A stretch of 64,000 nt of DNA from Melieria omissa (taxonomy: Eukaryota; Arthropoda; Insecta; Diptera; Ulidiidae), in the NCBI GenBank assembly GCA_963971225.1, contig OZ020269.1, positions 96,165,540 to 96,229,539 of the forward strand, written 5' to 3'. Position 1 is the stretch's first letter. Each line of letters begins with the position of its first letter. The position numbers and the translations under genes are program-made. The notes below the pieces were generated by a model. The model saw only the letters and a list, made by a program, of their open reading frames with translations. It did no database searches and was not told where the DNA came from. Below, piece after piece: positions 33,216 to 45,690 of this stretch.

Positions 33216-34600
33216 ATTCAATACAAAGCGGAACATAATAAAGAAAATTCAAACTAAATCTTAAAAAAAAGGTAAAATATGAAATTAGTTAATAAATAAA
33301 ATTACAAAATAAATGTTAATTAAAAAATAAAAAAAATTAAATTAAAACCAAAGCAGAACTTATTATAATAAATTAAAAATTAATCTAAAAAAATTCAATA
33401 AAATAAAAAAAATACAATAAATAAATAAAATAAAAAATAGCAACCAAATAATATAACAAAATAAATATTCATAAAAATATTTTAAAATGAGTCAGTGCGA
33501 AGCAAAATAAAATAAAATAAAATAATAAAATATTATAAATAAAATAAAATAAAAAAAAATAAAAAAATAAAATAAAATAAAAATAAAATAAAGTAAAACT
33601 AAAATAAAATAAAATAAAATAAAATAAAATAAAATAAAATAAAATAAAATAAAATAAAACAAAATCAAATCAAATCAAATCAAACTAAAATGTAATAAAA
33701 TAAAATAAAATAAAATAAAATAAAATAAAATAAAATAAAATAAAATAAAATAATATAAAATAAAATAAAATAAAATAAAATAAAATAAAATAAAATAAAA
33801 TAAAATAAAATAAAATAAAATAAAATAAAACAAAACAAAATAAAATAAAATAAAATAAAATAAAACAAAACAAAATAAAAACAAAAAATAAAATAAAATA
33901 ACTTAAAATAAAATACGAAATTTAAATTTAAATAAATAATAAAAAAATGGAGAAAAAACCAACAATTTACAAAGAAAAGAATTTTTATTAATTATATAAA
34001 ATTTAAAAGAAACAGGACACAAAATAAAAAAAAGGTAATACTATTAGATACAAAACACAACACTAATGTTTAATTTAATTTTAAAATGAAGAAACAAACA
34101 AGACAAAAAATACAAAGAAATACGTAAATAACATGAGATACAAAATAAAAAAATTATATTTACATAAAAAGTTAAAAATGTAATAAAAAACAGGATCCAA
34201 AATAAAAAAACACAAAATACAAAATTAATATGTATACAAATAATGTAAAAAATTAAATGAAAAAAGAATCCAAATTAAAAAGTAAGCAATACAACATATA
34301 ACATAACATATAACATAACATTTTAATAAAATAAAACAAATTAATAAAACCTAATGTAATATAAAAAATCTAATAAATGACAAATAAACAGAAAAATAAT
34401 TAAATAAAAAACAAAATTAAAAAAAACATAAACCAAAAACACAATAAAATGTCAAAAATTGTATAATCAGTAAATACATAAAATAATAATAAAATCAAAA
34501 TCCACAAAGAACAAAAAAAAATTAAAATAAATTAAATAAAACCTAACTAAAAATCGTGAAAAATAAACAAATATATAAAATAGTATTTACAATAAAATAA
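33216..34600. repeat. A-rich low-complexity domain
   Basis: The + strand is dominated by A with short AAATAAA, AACAAA and ATAAAA words on both sides of the pentanucleotide tract. No coding sequence. Confidence 0.8.
33490..33905. repeat. (AAAAT)n pentanucleotide microsatellite, about 400 bp
   Basis: Near-perfect AAAAT/TAAAA repeats with occasional C substitutions (CAAAA, CAAAT). The minus-strand ORFs of Phe/Ile/Leu/Tyr are translations of the repeat and not genes. Confidence 0.95.
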
Positions 34601-34721
34601 ATAAATGGGATGCAATTTGATGACCGAAATGAAAACAAAAAAGTAAAATTGTTTATTACAAAACCGCAGCGCAAAGTATTTTCTTGTCTTTCCAATATTT
34701 TGTTACTTCAAATATTTCGAA

Positions 34722-34985
34722 CGAATCTTAAAAATTGTTGGTTAAATTGTTTTATTTTTATTTTATTTATTATTTTATATATTATTTTTTTCTCTATACA
34801 GACAAACTTTGATCTATGAACTGTCATATTTTCTATGCTCGACGAATCTCACCAATTGTTGGTTAAATTGTTTTACTTGTTTTTGGTTTTTTATTTTGTA
34901 TTTTACATGTTACTTTTTTCCCTAAACAGACAAACTTTTATCTATGAATTTTTTTACTGTCATATTTTCTTTGCTTGTCAACATA
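34722..34985. repeat. Tandem duplication, about 132 bp x 2
   Basis: Both units contain AATTGTTGGTTAAATTGTTTTA, CAGACAAACTTT(G/T)ATCTATGAA and CTGTCATATTTTCT. They differ mainly in the T-rich middle. Confidence 0.8.
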
Positions 34986-34989
34986 CTTA

Positions 34990-36150
34990 GCCCTTTTTTG
35001 TTTATTTAACAAATGCCTTTCGCACTTTCGACACAAATTGCGTGGGTTTGTCTATTAGCCATCGAAATATTCCACGGGCTTTGTTCGGATAGTGTTTGAT
35101 AAATTGTTTAATTTCTCACAAATTGTGTTAGGTCGACGATTCATCATTAATTTGAGCAGCGAAGCCAACACATTTTGACCGCTGCGCGTTATCTGCTTGC
35201 GGCCATCGAACGTTACTACAACACACCACACCGGCAACAACAACAACCATCAACCAGCTAGTCAAAGTTTTTTTCAACTCCGTTTGCATGCAGATTTCTT
35301 GGTTTGCTTTCGGCTGCTCGCTTTCCGCAAATTAAATGCTTCAGTTGTTCGACACAAAAGTTGTTTGCCGCAATGAATTTATTAAAGTTTTAATGCTGTT
35401 TTGCATGCATGGCGTTGCCACCTTTTACAGTATTGTGCTGTATTTGTTGGCTTTGTTGGCTGCAGTGCGTCCAAGTGTGACGCTTTTGCGGTAAATTGCC
35501 AGGCAGCGCGTTGTTTACATGTGTGTGTGTGTGTGTGTGTATGTGTAGTGTATAATTTGTTTGTTGGGGTTTCGCGCTGTGTGATTTTTTAAAATGCATA
35601 AATAAATTTGTGGTTGCGATTTTATGCATTTTTATCTTTTTGCTGCTGTCGTGTGTGTGCTGACAAATGAAAAATGACAATTAAACTGACGTATGACAGT
35701 TGAAAAGCAGCCTATGTGCAGTTTGACAGAAATGAAGTTATTATTAGTTTGTTTTGTTGTGGGTAGAGTCGAGAAATGATGCGTCGGGGCGTATGTTGTG
35801 AGTTTGTTGGGGGAATATTACAATGAAATATTTCTTCAATTAATTTTATTAGAAAACGTCTGCACCGAAGTGATTGTTTTCATTTATTTTACAACCGCAT
35901 TTTGTCTAAAATTTTTTAGTAAATATTTTTCAATGCATTTTTTTGGGCCAGAATTTTCCTCTTCGACCAATACTCAGGAATTGATTCTACGTAAGATTAC
36001 TCATACAAATGTGGGTTTTCACGATCAAATATTTAACCATAGCAGAGGAGTTCAAGTTTTGCGAATTTTTCAGTACTTTTCAAGCGCAATGCGGGAATAT
36101 AAAACTAGAAAACTAACTTTTGCTCTAAAAAATTTTCAACAGCATTAAAG
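34990..36150. other. Intergenic DNA with (TG)n tract
   Basis: Moderately AT-rich, with a (TG)n run at about 35519-35540. The 116-codon frame at 35798-36148 (+) starts at a non-ATG codon region and has no recognisable domain, so I do not call a gene. Confidence 0.45.
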
Positions 36151-37470
36151 ATTCGAGATGTGCCGTAGTCGAATGTTGTAGTTTAGCTATTACGAACTAT
36201 TCGTAAGAATTAAAAAGGTGATTAGTTTTACTTTATTGTGGATTTTATTTGTTTATTTTCTGTTTTTATTAACGAATTAATTTTTTTTACATTTCATTAC
36301 GTTTTTATTTCCTGAATTTGACTTGTTTTTTTTTTGTTTTTTTCAGTTATATGTTTTATGTCATTTGCTTGAACTAGTATTTCTTTATTGATGAATTATA
36401 TTATTTTATTATTATTTTTTCTTTTTAATTAATTTTTTAATCGTTTATTTAAATTTAAATTTTGTGTTTTCTGTCTAATGGTGTGTTTTAGTTTTTTATT
36501 TTTGGTTTCCTGATTTTTATTTAATTTTTTTTTTAATTATTTATTTAAATATTAATTTTGTGTTTTTTGTGTCCTATGTTATTCGCTGATTTTCTTTAAC
36601 TTTTGTTCTGAACTTTAATTAGTTATTTCAATAATAGTTTTTTATGTTATGTTTTTTGTTAAAATTTCTTCATAACCACTTTTTTATTTTGTTTTTTATG
36701 TTATTTGCTTTTTTTATAAATTGGGTCTTATTTTTCATATTTTTTTAAATTATTTATTTAAATATTGTTATGTGTTTTGTGTCTAAGGACACAAAATTTA
36801 ATTTTTTATTATTTTTTTAATTTCATTTTTATGTAATTCACTAATTTTCTCTTATTTTTTGTTCCAATTTTTAGTTAGTTATTTCAATAATTTATTTATT
36901 TTATTTTTATTTTAATTAAATAATTTATGTAATTGTTTTTTATCTTTTTTCATTTTAAAATTATTTTTAAAAATATTATTTTTGTGTTCTATGTCTTTTT
37001 TTGTTCTCCTATTTTCTGTAATTTTTGTTTTCATTTTTAAATAGTTATTTAATTATTAGTTTCTTATGTTATGTTTTTTTTGTTTAAATTACTTCATAAC
37101 CACTTTTTTTATTTTTTATTTTGTGTTGATTGTATTTATTGTTATTTCTTTTTGTTGTTTTGGGTCCTATTTTTTATTTAATTTTTTAATTATATATTTA
37201 TATATTAATTTTGTGTTTTGTGCCTAATGATGTGATTTATTTTTTTATTTTTTATTTGATTTTTCATTTCTTTTTTTTGAATTATTGATATTTTTAAATA
37301 TGTAATTTTTTGTATTTCTTGTTCCGATCCTTATTTAGTTATCTCAATACTAGTTTCGTGTTTTGTGTCTCATGTTTACTAATTTTTGTTTTTTAGTTGA
37401 TATTTTGTTGTTATTTTGTTGTTTTTCAATCTTTTAAATTCGAAATTTTTTTGTTGCATTGTTTTTGTCA
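36150..37470. repeat. T-rich low-complexity domain
   Basis: The + strand is dominated by T, with recurring TTTTGTGTTTTGTGTC(C)TATG and TTAGTTATTTCAATA words (about 36460, 36560, 36780, 36880, 37360). It reads as a very degenerate repeat. No gene. Confidence 0.7.
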
Positions 37471-38285
37471 CTAGGTTAGGTTAGGTGAGACGGCGGCGGC
37501 TTGCTGGTTCTCAGCAAGTACACTCGGAGGCCCCAAAGGCCCAGTGTGATGCCCGATGAGAGTGTGGCAAGCCCCTGTCATCCTGTATTCTGTGCTGGTT
37601 GAAACCAACCTGAGCGTTGCATGAATCCGGCAATATCCTCCAGTGGCGTGGTACAAACCAAGCCCAAATCGCCCAGCACTCTGCCCCCTAGATACCGGTG
37701 GCGTATGCTGTGAAACGCAGAGCATTCGCATAGGAGGTGCTGCACAGATTCAATTTCCACCTCATCTTCGCAGCTGCGACAATAGTCTCGATGGGGCAAA
37801 CCGAGTCATTCCGCAAAAATGCCGATGGCGCAGTGCCCCGTTAAGACCCCCGTGAGAATACGAAGTGTTGCTTTGCTAAACCGTAAGAGTTGCAGAGTTC
37901 TCTTTTGGTCCAGTTTGGTCCAGGCTTCACTGATCATTGGTGCGCTGGATTGCCTTCCTATAAAGATCAGTGTAGAAGTCTTGAAGTGGCGGGTAGATTC
38001 CTGCCACGATGCTCGCATCCGTAAGCTCCGATCCTTTCCGAGCCAGTTCATTCGCTCTTTCATTGCCAGGAATGCCTTTGTTACCAGGCACCCAGCAGAG
38101 TGTGATATTGTGGTCCCTGATACCGTACAGAGACTTACGACATTCCGTTACTGTCTTCGATTTTATAGTGTGAGAGGCCAGTGCTTTGATTGCCGCCTGG
38201 TTGTCTACACAGATGATCAGGTTAGATGGAGGCAAGTCCAGCACTCCGATCATGCTATTCATTAAATTTGGTTTGGTTTTGAAAG
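37471..38285 (-). mobile_element. I-like non-LTR retrotransposon 3' end (RNase H, zinc finger)
   Basis: The minus strand carries an RNase H segment (LIICVDNQAAIKAL...LCWVPGNKGIPGNERANELA, about 38265-38050). The linker block RTLQLLRFSKATLR follows, and then LTGHCAIG. A C-x2-C / H-x4-C finger comes next (YCRSCEDEVEIESVQHLLCE, about 37795-37735), and the frame ends near 37578. The 3' end is CCTAACCTAACCTA at about 37485-37472. At least two frameshifts separate the parts. The reverse transcriptase is absent, as in a 5'-truncated copy. Confidence 0.88.
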
Positions 38286-38289
38286 TCAT

Positions 38290-40690
38290 TTAGTTTTTCT
38301 TCTATATTTCTTCACTACTATTTGCTTAATTTATGTTTTCTTTAGTTAATGTAATTATGTAATTTTTAGTTGTGTTTTGTAATTGATGTAACTGTAATTT
38401 TACTAAAAAGACCATTGTGGGCATTTCTATTTTATTCTATTTTCGTTTTTCTATTCTATTCTATTTTATTGAAGATAGAGTTCGGGATTTTAAGACAAGA
38501 TTTTCAACGCATAATTTGATATACAAATTACCCACATTTTCCTTGATTATTTTGTAAAAATTAAACACTTTTGAAGCAATTATATTTTTATAAAATGTGG
38601 AATATTTCTACTACGTTTTTGGAAGCATAAAATTTCATTGTAGCAAAACTTGACCAAAATGAAAATTTGAAAAAAAATATTCAACTAATCCACCTGCCAT
38701 ATTTTTTGTAATAAAAAACTATTGTATATTTAATAAAACTATATAAAAAACAGCCACAGTAAGAAAACACATTTGCGAAAAATTTGACGCTTTGGCTGAA
38801 ACAAAACTTTAGTTCAATGCTTGCCAAAATATGTACTTAGAAAATGCAGCAATTTGAAAAAAACCAATTTTAATAAAACAAAATACAGATTGACCTGTGC
38901 TTCAATGCTGAACCAAATGCCAAAACCCCACATTGCTTATGAGCTTTTTAATGTACAACTTTATGAGTCTTAAAAAAAAAATTATAGTAAAAATAGAAAC
39001 ACAAAACACTCTTTGATATTATTTGCCTAGCAGAATTTTATTGATTGTATGGACTTCTGTTTGCTTAAAAATAAAAATAAAAAAATAAAATTAAAAAGAA
39101 AACTTAATAATAAACAAAAAAATTAGAACGTGATATTTTCAAAAGAGTAGAACAGAAAAGCTTTTGCCTGTTTACAACAATGAAATGGAATTTTTGAAGA
39201 AATTAATAAGTTGGCAATGAAGTTAAGAAAAAGAAGGAATTAAATGAAACAATAAACATGCATTGGACTATTGATGAATAAATGAATAAATGGTAGAAAA
39301 AAAAATAAGCATTAGGGGCCAGAATGCACTGAGCTGAGGTTTCAATAAGGAAACAAAGGCATTGTTGTCAAAGGAACAATTTAATTAAAATCTAAAATTA
39401 TAATTGATTTCAGAAGAATAAAGAATGAAGAACTCTGAAAAAGCAATCACAGTCTGAATTCTGAGCTGTTGAAATTGTTTGACTTGAATAGTCACAAAAT
39501 CACAAAATCTTCTAGCAACTTCGAGCAACACAGTTGTGTCCTTAATGTGAACTCAGAAGCTGGTTTTTTGTTTTTGTTGCTTCATTTTGATCTCAGCTCA
39601 GTGTGTTTTCGGCTTTAGCCTGCATACTGCATACATAAAAATAAAAAAATATTATATATATTTGTCATTAAGCAAGTAAAGCAAATAAAGTGTAACGAAA
39701 AGATTGCAAATTATTTACAAGTGCAAAAAAATATTATTAAAAAAAAAAATCTATTAACAAATTCAAAACGTTTGCACATAAAGGCAACTGTAAAGTTAAT
39801 GATTAGCAACACATACAATATTGATTTCAAATAATTATTTATTTTTATTTTTTTAAGCAGTGTAAGTAACTACAGTGTGTGTATAGTGAAAAAGTGCAGT
39901 CAGTATATTTAGTTCTTAGAAATACATTAAGTAACGAGCATAAATTTATTGTATACATATTTTGCATAAAACTAACTATTCATGAACAAATATTTTGCCA
40001 TAAAGTTTTAGCAAACTAAATGAAATAAATATGCAAAAATATTAAATAAACTCAAAGAAACATTAAACCAGCAAAAATCAAAATCAAATCCATTCAAAAG
40101 CAGCAGACAAATACAATCAAAAACATAACTTTTTCCGTCAAAAAATGTGTAAAATATAATCAAAATGTCATAGAGGTATTCACGTGACTTGGGGAAATGG
40201 TCTAATGAAATGCAAAGTGGTCAAAATTTACCATAAAGTGTAATAGTGTGGGAGTAAAATGTTCATTGCTGACCATTTGCTGGAGTGCGTGAACTACTCG
40301 AATATTTTTCAAAACAATTAACTATGTTACGTGTCACTGAAAACGTGTACAAGTGTGCAAATATATTTGCATGAATTTTAAAGCAAAACCTGAACCTTAA
40401 TTTGAATTTTTTATTTTATATGCATTTACTTATATATAACTTTTTTTTTAATATTTTAAAAATTTAAAAATGGAATTTAATTTATTTAATTCTAATATTC
40501 AATTTCATATCCATTTACTTACATATAAATGTTTTTTTAATGTTTCAAAAATTTCAAAATTTTATTTAATTCTAAATTTTGTTTATAAACAAATCAAATG
40601 GTTACTTTGAGTAAGACTTGCACACTAAAATTTATCTCCAACTATATTCTAATGCGCTAAACACATTTAAGATGACAGCGATAGGCACAC
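38290..40690. other. AT-rich intergenic DNA, no gene recognised
   Basis: Contains a TTCTATTCTATTCTATTTTATT run (about 38450) and much low-complexity A/T. Two related AT-rich segments (TTTATATGCATTTACTTATAT... near 40415 and CATATCCATTTACTTACATA near 40506) form a diverged local duplication. Confidence 0.5.
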
Positions 40691-40698
40691 ACGACTAT

Positions 40699-41752
40699 TA
40701 AAAGGTTACCAGATAGGAACAATAAGAAAAAAAATTTAAACAAAACAACAACAATGTGAGATATTAAATTAATTCTGGATTTATTTTGAAGCTACAGTCA
40801 TGTCATTATGTATGGAAGACAAATTTTTCCAATTTTTGATGACTCGGTTCAATAGGTGCGACGTTATTCAGGCATGGCGTCTCGAATGTTGGTCTCGAAC
40901 TCGTCCAAAGTGGCTGACCTGTTAGAGAAGACTAAGAACTTGACGAAGTCCCAGGGAAAAAATCGAACGTGAAATGACAGAGGCCGTGAGATGACAGTGA
41001 AGCCACGTTGACGACTAATCTCACGACGAAATTGACGTTGCGCATTTACAACTGATAGTATAAACCGAACCAAATCGTCGGCCGAATTTATTCGCACCGA
41101 AAAATTACGCAGCGTGTCAGTCGTCGTGAATAACGCACAGTGAAACATAATGGGTGCGAAATTCGCATCAGCTGTGTACAAAAATTATTCCTGCAAACAC
41201 ACGACAGGTCGAGGGGCAGCTTCCTCAATTAGCAGCTCCGTCTTGCCCATTTTCTAAAACATATGAAAGGGAAAGACAAAATTGATTATTTGGCACAATT
41301 TGTTATTAAAATTTGAAGCACTTACAACTTTGCAACTTTGCAACCTTAAACAAATCAAAAAATGTTTGCAGAATTTTTCGTTTGTTTACATTTTCGATTT
41401 TCACCTCTGACAGCTGCACAGCTGATTGGTTCGCACGACGACTGTGACCAAATTAGAATTTGTTCTATCGTCGGACGACCAGCCGTCGGTCGAAGTCGTC
41501 GTTGTGGGCAATCGCATGCACTGCTGTATGTTTTAATTTTGACAGCGTACGTTCGGTGCGTAAAAATCGCCCGACGATTTGATTCTGTTTATACTATGAG
41601 CCGGAATTTGGATAATATTTTTTAATAATTTTAATTTTAATTCAAAATGGCAAACTATAATAAACATTTTTACATTTAAAGGTCATTGATATATTTGACA
41701 GTTGCAGGGATGTCTCACTATTGAAAAAACTTGCACTGCTATCTGGTCACTT
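40699..41752. mobile_element. Possible element bounded by short inverted repeats
   Basis: AAAAGGTTACCAGATAG (about 40699) and CTATCTGGTCACTTTTT (about 41736) are imperfect inverted repeats about 1 kb apart and enclose the transposase remnant. A match of this length could arise by chance in AT-rich DNA, and no target duplication was found. Confidence 0.3.
40780..41260 (-). pseudogene. Decayed DDE transposase C-terminal remnant
   Basis: The minus frame 41181-40864 contains FFPWDFVKFLVFSNRSATLDEFETNIRDAMPE-type sequence. Its layout (LWGFVK..VY.N.P.TLDEL..NI) is the C-terminus of mariner/Tc1-type insect transposases, and it runs on as RVIKNWKNLSS. The region before it is not recognisable. A short frame begins MGKTELLIEEAAPRPVV at about 41250 behind a splice-acceptor-like TTTTAG. 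The family is uncertain. Confidence 0.45.
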
Positions 41753-42610
41753 TTTAGATGGCGTCAGCTTAAACCGTTGCCGTGTCGTTAACTTATTGAT
41801 TACAATGAAAACGCCAACAAAAACATATATTTTGAAGCACTGTTTCCAATTGATTTTATTTTGTCGTCTTCGAAACAGAAAAAGTTCTTAGGTAGGCGAC
41901 AGCGACAACTGTGGTTGGAGGCCGTCAAAATAATCGTTTTCATACGAACACTCCATATTTTTACAGATGAGGTCGTGACGTTACCTTCATCAATGTGTTT
42001 TGGGCATTACAAGATGTTTTCTATATGAACTGATATAGACTTCGATTTCTACACTTAATTCATTCTCAGTTAATCTAATTATTTTTTTATTTATTTAGAA
42101 AGTCTTTGAACAAATCTTACAGACTAATTAACAAAATGGAACTTAAGCTTAAACTTAAACAGGAAAGTGATAGTTATAATTCATATTGTAAAATATGTTT
42201 AAGAATTTTTTAATTTTTTTAAACTTTGGTCCCATTATTTTGTATGCTATTGGCAGATAGATGCATTGTGCACAGTATTAACACATAACCCCGAAAATTA
42301 AAAATTTTGAGTTGTGCCACTTTTGTAGTGCGTGTGAGATACGTAACATGTTTCATTAAGTCTAGTAGGGCATACGATATTTGTTTTCTCAAATAAGCAA
42401 TATTTTTATTCATGGTTTTAAATTAATTTCTGAAAATGATTAAAATTTTTTTTATTGAAATTTGATTTTATCATTTAAAAAAAATTTTTTTAACAATATT
42501 TGTAATATTTTGATATAAAATATGTAATAATTTGTTTAACACAGCAAATACACAAAATAAATAAATGAAAAAATAGTGTATAAAAAATTACTCAACTGAT
42601 GTTTTATTTA
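41752..42610. other. Intergenic DNA, no gene recognised
   Basis: AT-rich. Frames up to 64 codons lack family resemblance. Confidence 0.5.
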
Positions 42611-42614
42611 ATAA

Positions 42615-43120
42615 ACGAGGTTGGTCTGAAAAGCTTCCGGTCCGTAAAACGCGATTCGGTGTTCGAACCCTTTACAAATGTTTGAATCTTAAAAATATTT
42701 TGATTGACAAATATAAATTCAACTGGTATTGGGCTCAAAAATTATGTACGGAAATATGAAATTAAATCCTGTGTGCACCACTGATTTATTTGCGCCTCGT
42801 TTGAAAGGTACTCATCAAAACTTCAGCATTTTTTGGATGCGCATTTGTAGTTTGAAAATCATTTAGTACCATGAAATTTTGGTCAACTGAACTCAAACGT
42901 TGCCGTACCAGCTTGGGAAACAATTAACCTTCCGGACGTCCAAAAACTGCAACCAGTGACGATAACAGCACTCAAGTTCACATAATGGTGCTAGAAAACC
43001 ATCTAATTAAAGTCAAATAGAGAGCAGAGACTTTGAATATGTCCTAAGAACGTATTGGTGGTATATTGAATCAAGATAAGAAGCTGTCCGGTCATTAGGC
43101 GCCCCGTTTGCTCATGTTAG
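42615..43120 (+). mobile_element. Degenerate mariner element (5' half)
   Basis: It begins with CGAGGTTGGTCTGAAAAG, a typical mariner terminal sequence. At about 42880-43090 the frames read WSTELKRCRTSL, GRPKTATSDDNSTQVHIMVL and (S)KERIGGIL. These are the linker GRPKTA...V..LV...R and second helix-turn-helix region before the catalytic domain. There are several stops and frameshifts. The catalytic domain is missing. Confidence 0.75.
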
Positions 43121-43970
43121 ACCAAAAATAAACCATAGTTGGGTTAAAGAGATAGTTAGAAGTGTCACTAAAAGAAGTGTATGAGTTTACAATGAAAATA
43201 AATATAAATAAAAAATAAAAATAAAAATAAATTTGACAAAAAAATGTGTTGCATCATTGTAGTATTTTGATTTTTTCAGACTATTTACTTATGAAGAAAA
43301 TTTTAAATAAACTTGAAGAGAAAATGTTTTGGGTCTTTGTTAGGTCGGTAAGTTTTCAGACTACCCTCGTAGTGATTCTGTGGTTTATACCCAGACACAA
43401 GGATTATCATCAAATCAAGTATCAATCAATCAACATTCTGTCAAAAGGAAAATCATCATGGAAACACAGACGGAACATACAACAGCAGCCTGAGCGTCAT
43501 CTATCTCGGCTCTTTGCCACTGCTTTTAACTTCCTTTCGCTCGGTTAGATTGTCCTTCTTCAGAGCTCACAATGCCTACTGGACAAGATTTTTCTGCCAG
43601 TGTATTCTACTCCATGTCTGTCTTTGCAATGCTGCCATCTTGTTTCTGATCTCTGTTTCATTGTAACCTGCATTGACTCACCTTTACGCCTTCGTATTCA
43701 AATATTTATTGTCTTCATTGCTGCTTTCTTGGGCAGCTTTCCTATTTAAAATTGTATGTACCTACTGTGCAGACAGTTCTTACTACAGAAAACTGTCGGC
43801 ATACTTTTAGGCTGCAAAGTAAAAAGAGTTAAAGCTTATGCAGCGGATTGTCAGACAACTAACGAACTATAGAATTGCCAATTCCTTAGCCTCAAATTCC
43901 GAGCGTTTGTATATTAAATGTATTCCAATACAAATTGTTATAAAATGTAAAAAAATATTTTAGAAAGTTT
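43120..43970. other. Intergenic DNA, no gene recognised
   Basis: Frame 43246-43548 (100 codons) is open, but it matches no family and shows no coding signature that I can see. It may include more of the adjacent decayed element. Confidence 0.4.
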
Positions 43971-43974
43971 CAGT

Positions 43975-44575
43975 TTCGGCGGCTTTTTCGGACATTTTTT
44001 GGCCGAAAGTGAAACCGAAACCACTTATTTGGGCCGAAACTGAAATTGAATGTTCGGTCGAAAACTTCATACTGACCATGTAATGTCCGACCGAAGGTGA
44101 GTTTTTAGCCGAAGCAGAATATTCGGCCTAACTAAAATATGCGGCCGGAAGCGAAGCAGGATATTCGGCATAACAAAAAATATTCGGCCGGAAGCCGAAG
44201 CAGAATATTCGGCACAATTAAAATATTCGGCCGGAAGCTGAAGCAGAATATTCGTCATAATTAAAATATTCTGCCGACTGCCGAAGCCAAATACTAATAA
44301 AAATTTTTAACGCAAAACTGATCAAATTTGGTCGTTATTTCTTACAGTTATGTTTCTAACAAAAACAAAAACCTAAACAATTCTATTGATATAAATAGCT
44401 GATTAAAGATAATTTTATTAATATCAATAAAACCCCATATTTAATAAAATACTTCGAACAGCATTACAGGACAAAAACCTTCAACTAAAGTATTCGCTTA
44501 TTTTGGCCGAGGCCAAAGTAAAAAATCCAAAATTGGCCGAATATCGAGGCCGAATATTCGGTCGCACACTACTGA
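43975..44575. repeat. TTCGGC-rich repeats, about 50-bp tandem units
   Basis: ATATTCGGCCGGAAGC(C/T)GAAGCAGAATATTCG occurs about four times from 44095 to 44285, with TTTCGGC/GCCGAAA words on both sides. GGCCGAATATTCGGTCGC closes the region at about 44550. Such TTCGG inversions resemble subterminal repeats of hAT elements, but no clear ends were found. Confidence 0.6.
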
Positions 44576-44579
44576 CCAC

Positions 44580-45690
44580 AATATTCAAATTTTTATTCAA
44601 ATCATCTCGTCCAACTTGGTGTCAATTAAGTTAACTCAAATGCATTTGCGTCGAGCAACGTTTGCTACAAAACCAACTACAACGAAATACAATTACTCAA
44701 TAATAACTGTATATCTATGTTTGAGTGTGAAAGATGGCCGGCACATGCAGCGGCAAGTGGAAAATAGAATATTAAATATAATTGAGACCCATTCCGACGG
44801 CTCAGCGCAACTGACACCGCAACGCCGCATGTCAAAAGCGACCCCTCACACGAAGCGTATTTTGTTGGTGGAATGGCTGACATTTAGATTTCGTGCAAAT
44901 TTCATAAATTTCGTTTTGCGCCCGCTGGTGCTGCGGCTGCTGTAGGCTTCGTGTGTATGTACGTTTGTGAGTGTGTGTGTGCGGCAGCTGTGCTCACGCA
45001 ACACACCGGCTCGACCGTAGGCCGTGCAGCCGCTTACTTCAGTGTCAAAGTGGCAAAGAGAAGGACATTCTTGTGAGGACATTCTTGTTAGCGCACAGCA
45101 TAGCGCACAGCACTGTGTGGCATTGCCGCTGGGGCAGCTTCCAATGCTTCGTCTACTTCTGTTGCCGCTGCCGCTGTACCAGTGCACACTACCCACACCG
45201 CTGCAATGCGCAGGCCCTCGCTTTCGGTTGCTCGTTGCAGAAGCAAAAACGACGATGCTTTGTTAGTCTCCCGAGAGCGGTGCGCAAATTCGCAAGAGTA
45301 TTGCATTGTGGCAGCGCTCGAAAGTATGCTCTTAAATTTCATGTTCATACTTACAATAGGGCCTGACGAACAGTGGGATTGATAAGTGATTTTTTGGCTT
45401 TTGAAAAATGTTTAATTGAAAAGTTTTTTTTTAAATTTCCATAGAAAATATTTACATTTATGACTAAATAGTGAAACTTTTGCTCTGAGTATGCTTGAAA
45501 GAAAAAATGTATAGGCATACAATTGTTATTTGAAAGGGCAGGTAGGCCATATTTTGTAGACATTTTTTATTCATATTTTTAAAATGTAAAGGAATATTAA
45601 AAAAAAAACAAAAATAAACTTAGTATGGATTGGGTATGGTTTCAATTTTGGTTAGTTGGACAGTTCTAGTAGAATGCTGAATAAAATTAA
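44580..45690. other. Less AT-rich island, possibly regulatory
   Basis: GC-richer sequence with small duplications (GGACATTCTTGT twice, AGCGCACAGCA twice, 45064-45110). Long open frames on both strands (80-131 codons) overlap each other, which points to composition rather than genes. Confidence 0.35.

Noticed and set aside
33675..33884. Phe/Leu/Tyr/Ile-rich membrane-like ORFs
   Set aside because: Direct translation of the (AAAAT)n microsatellite in three frames.
44846..45366. Overlapping 116- and 131-codon frames on opposite strands
   Set aside because: Both are compositional. There are no splice sites, signal peptide or family motifs.
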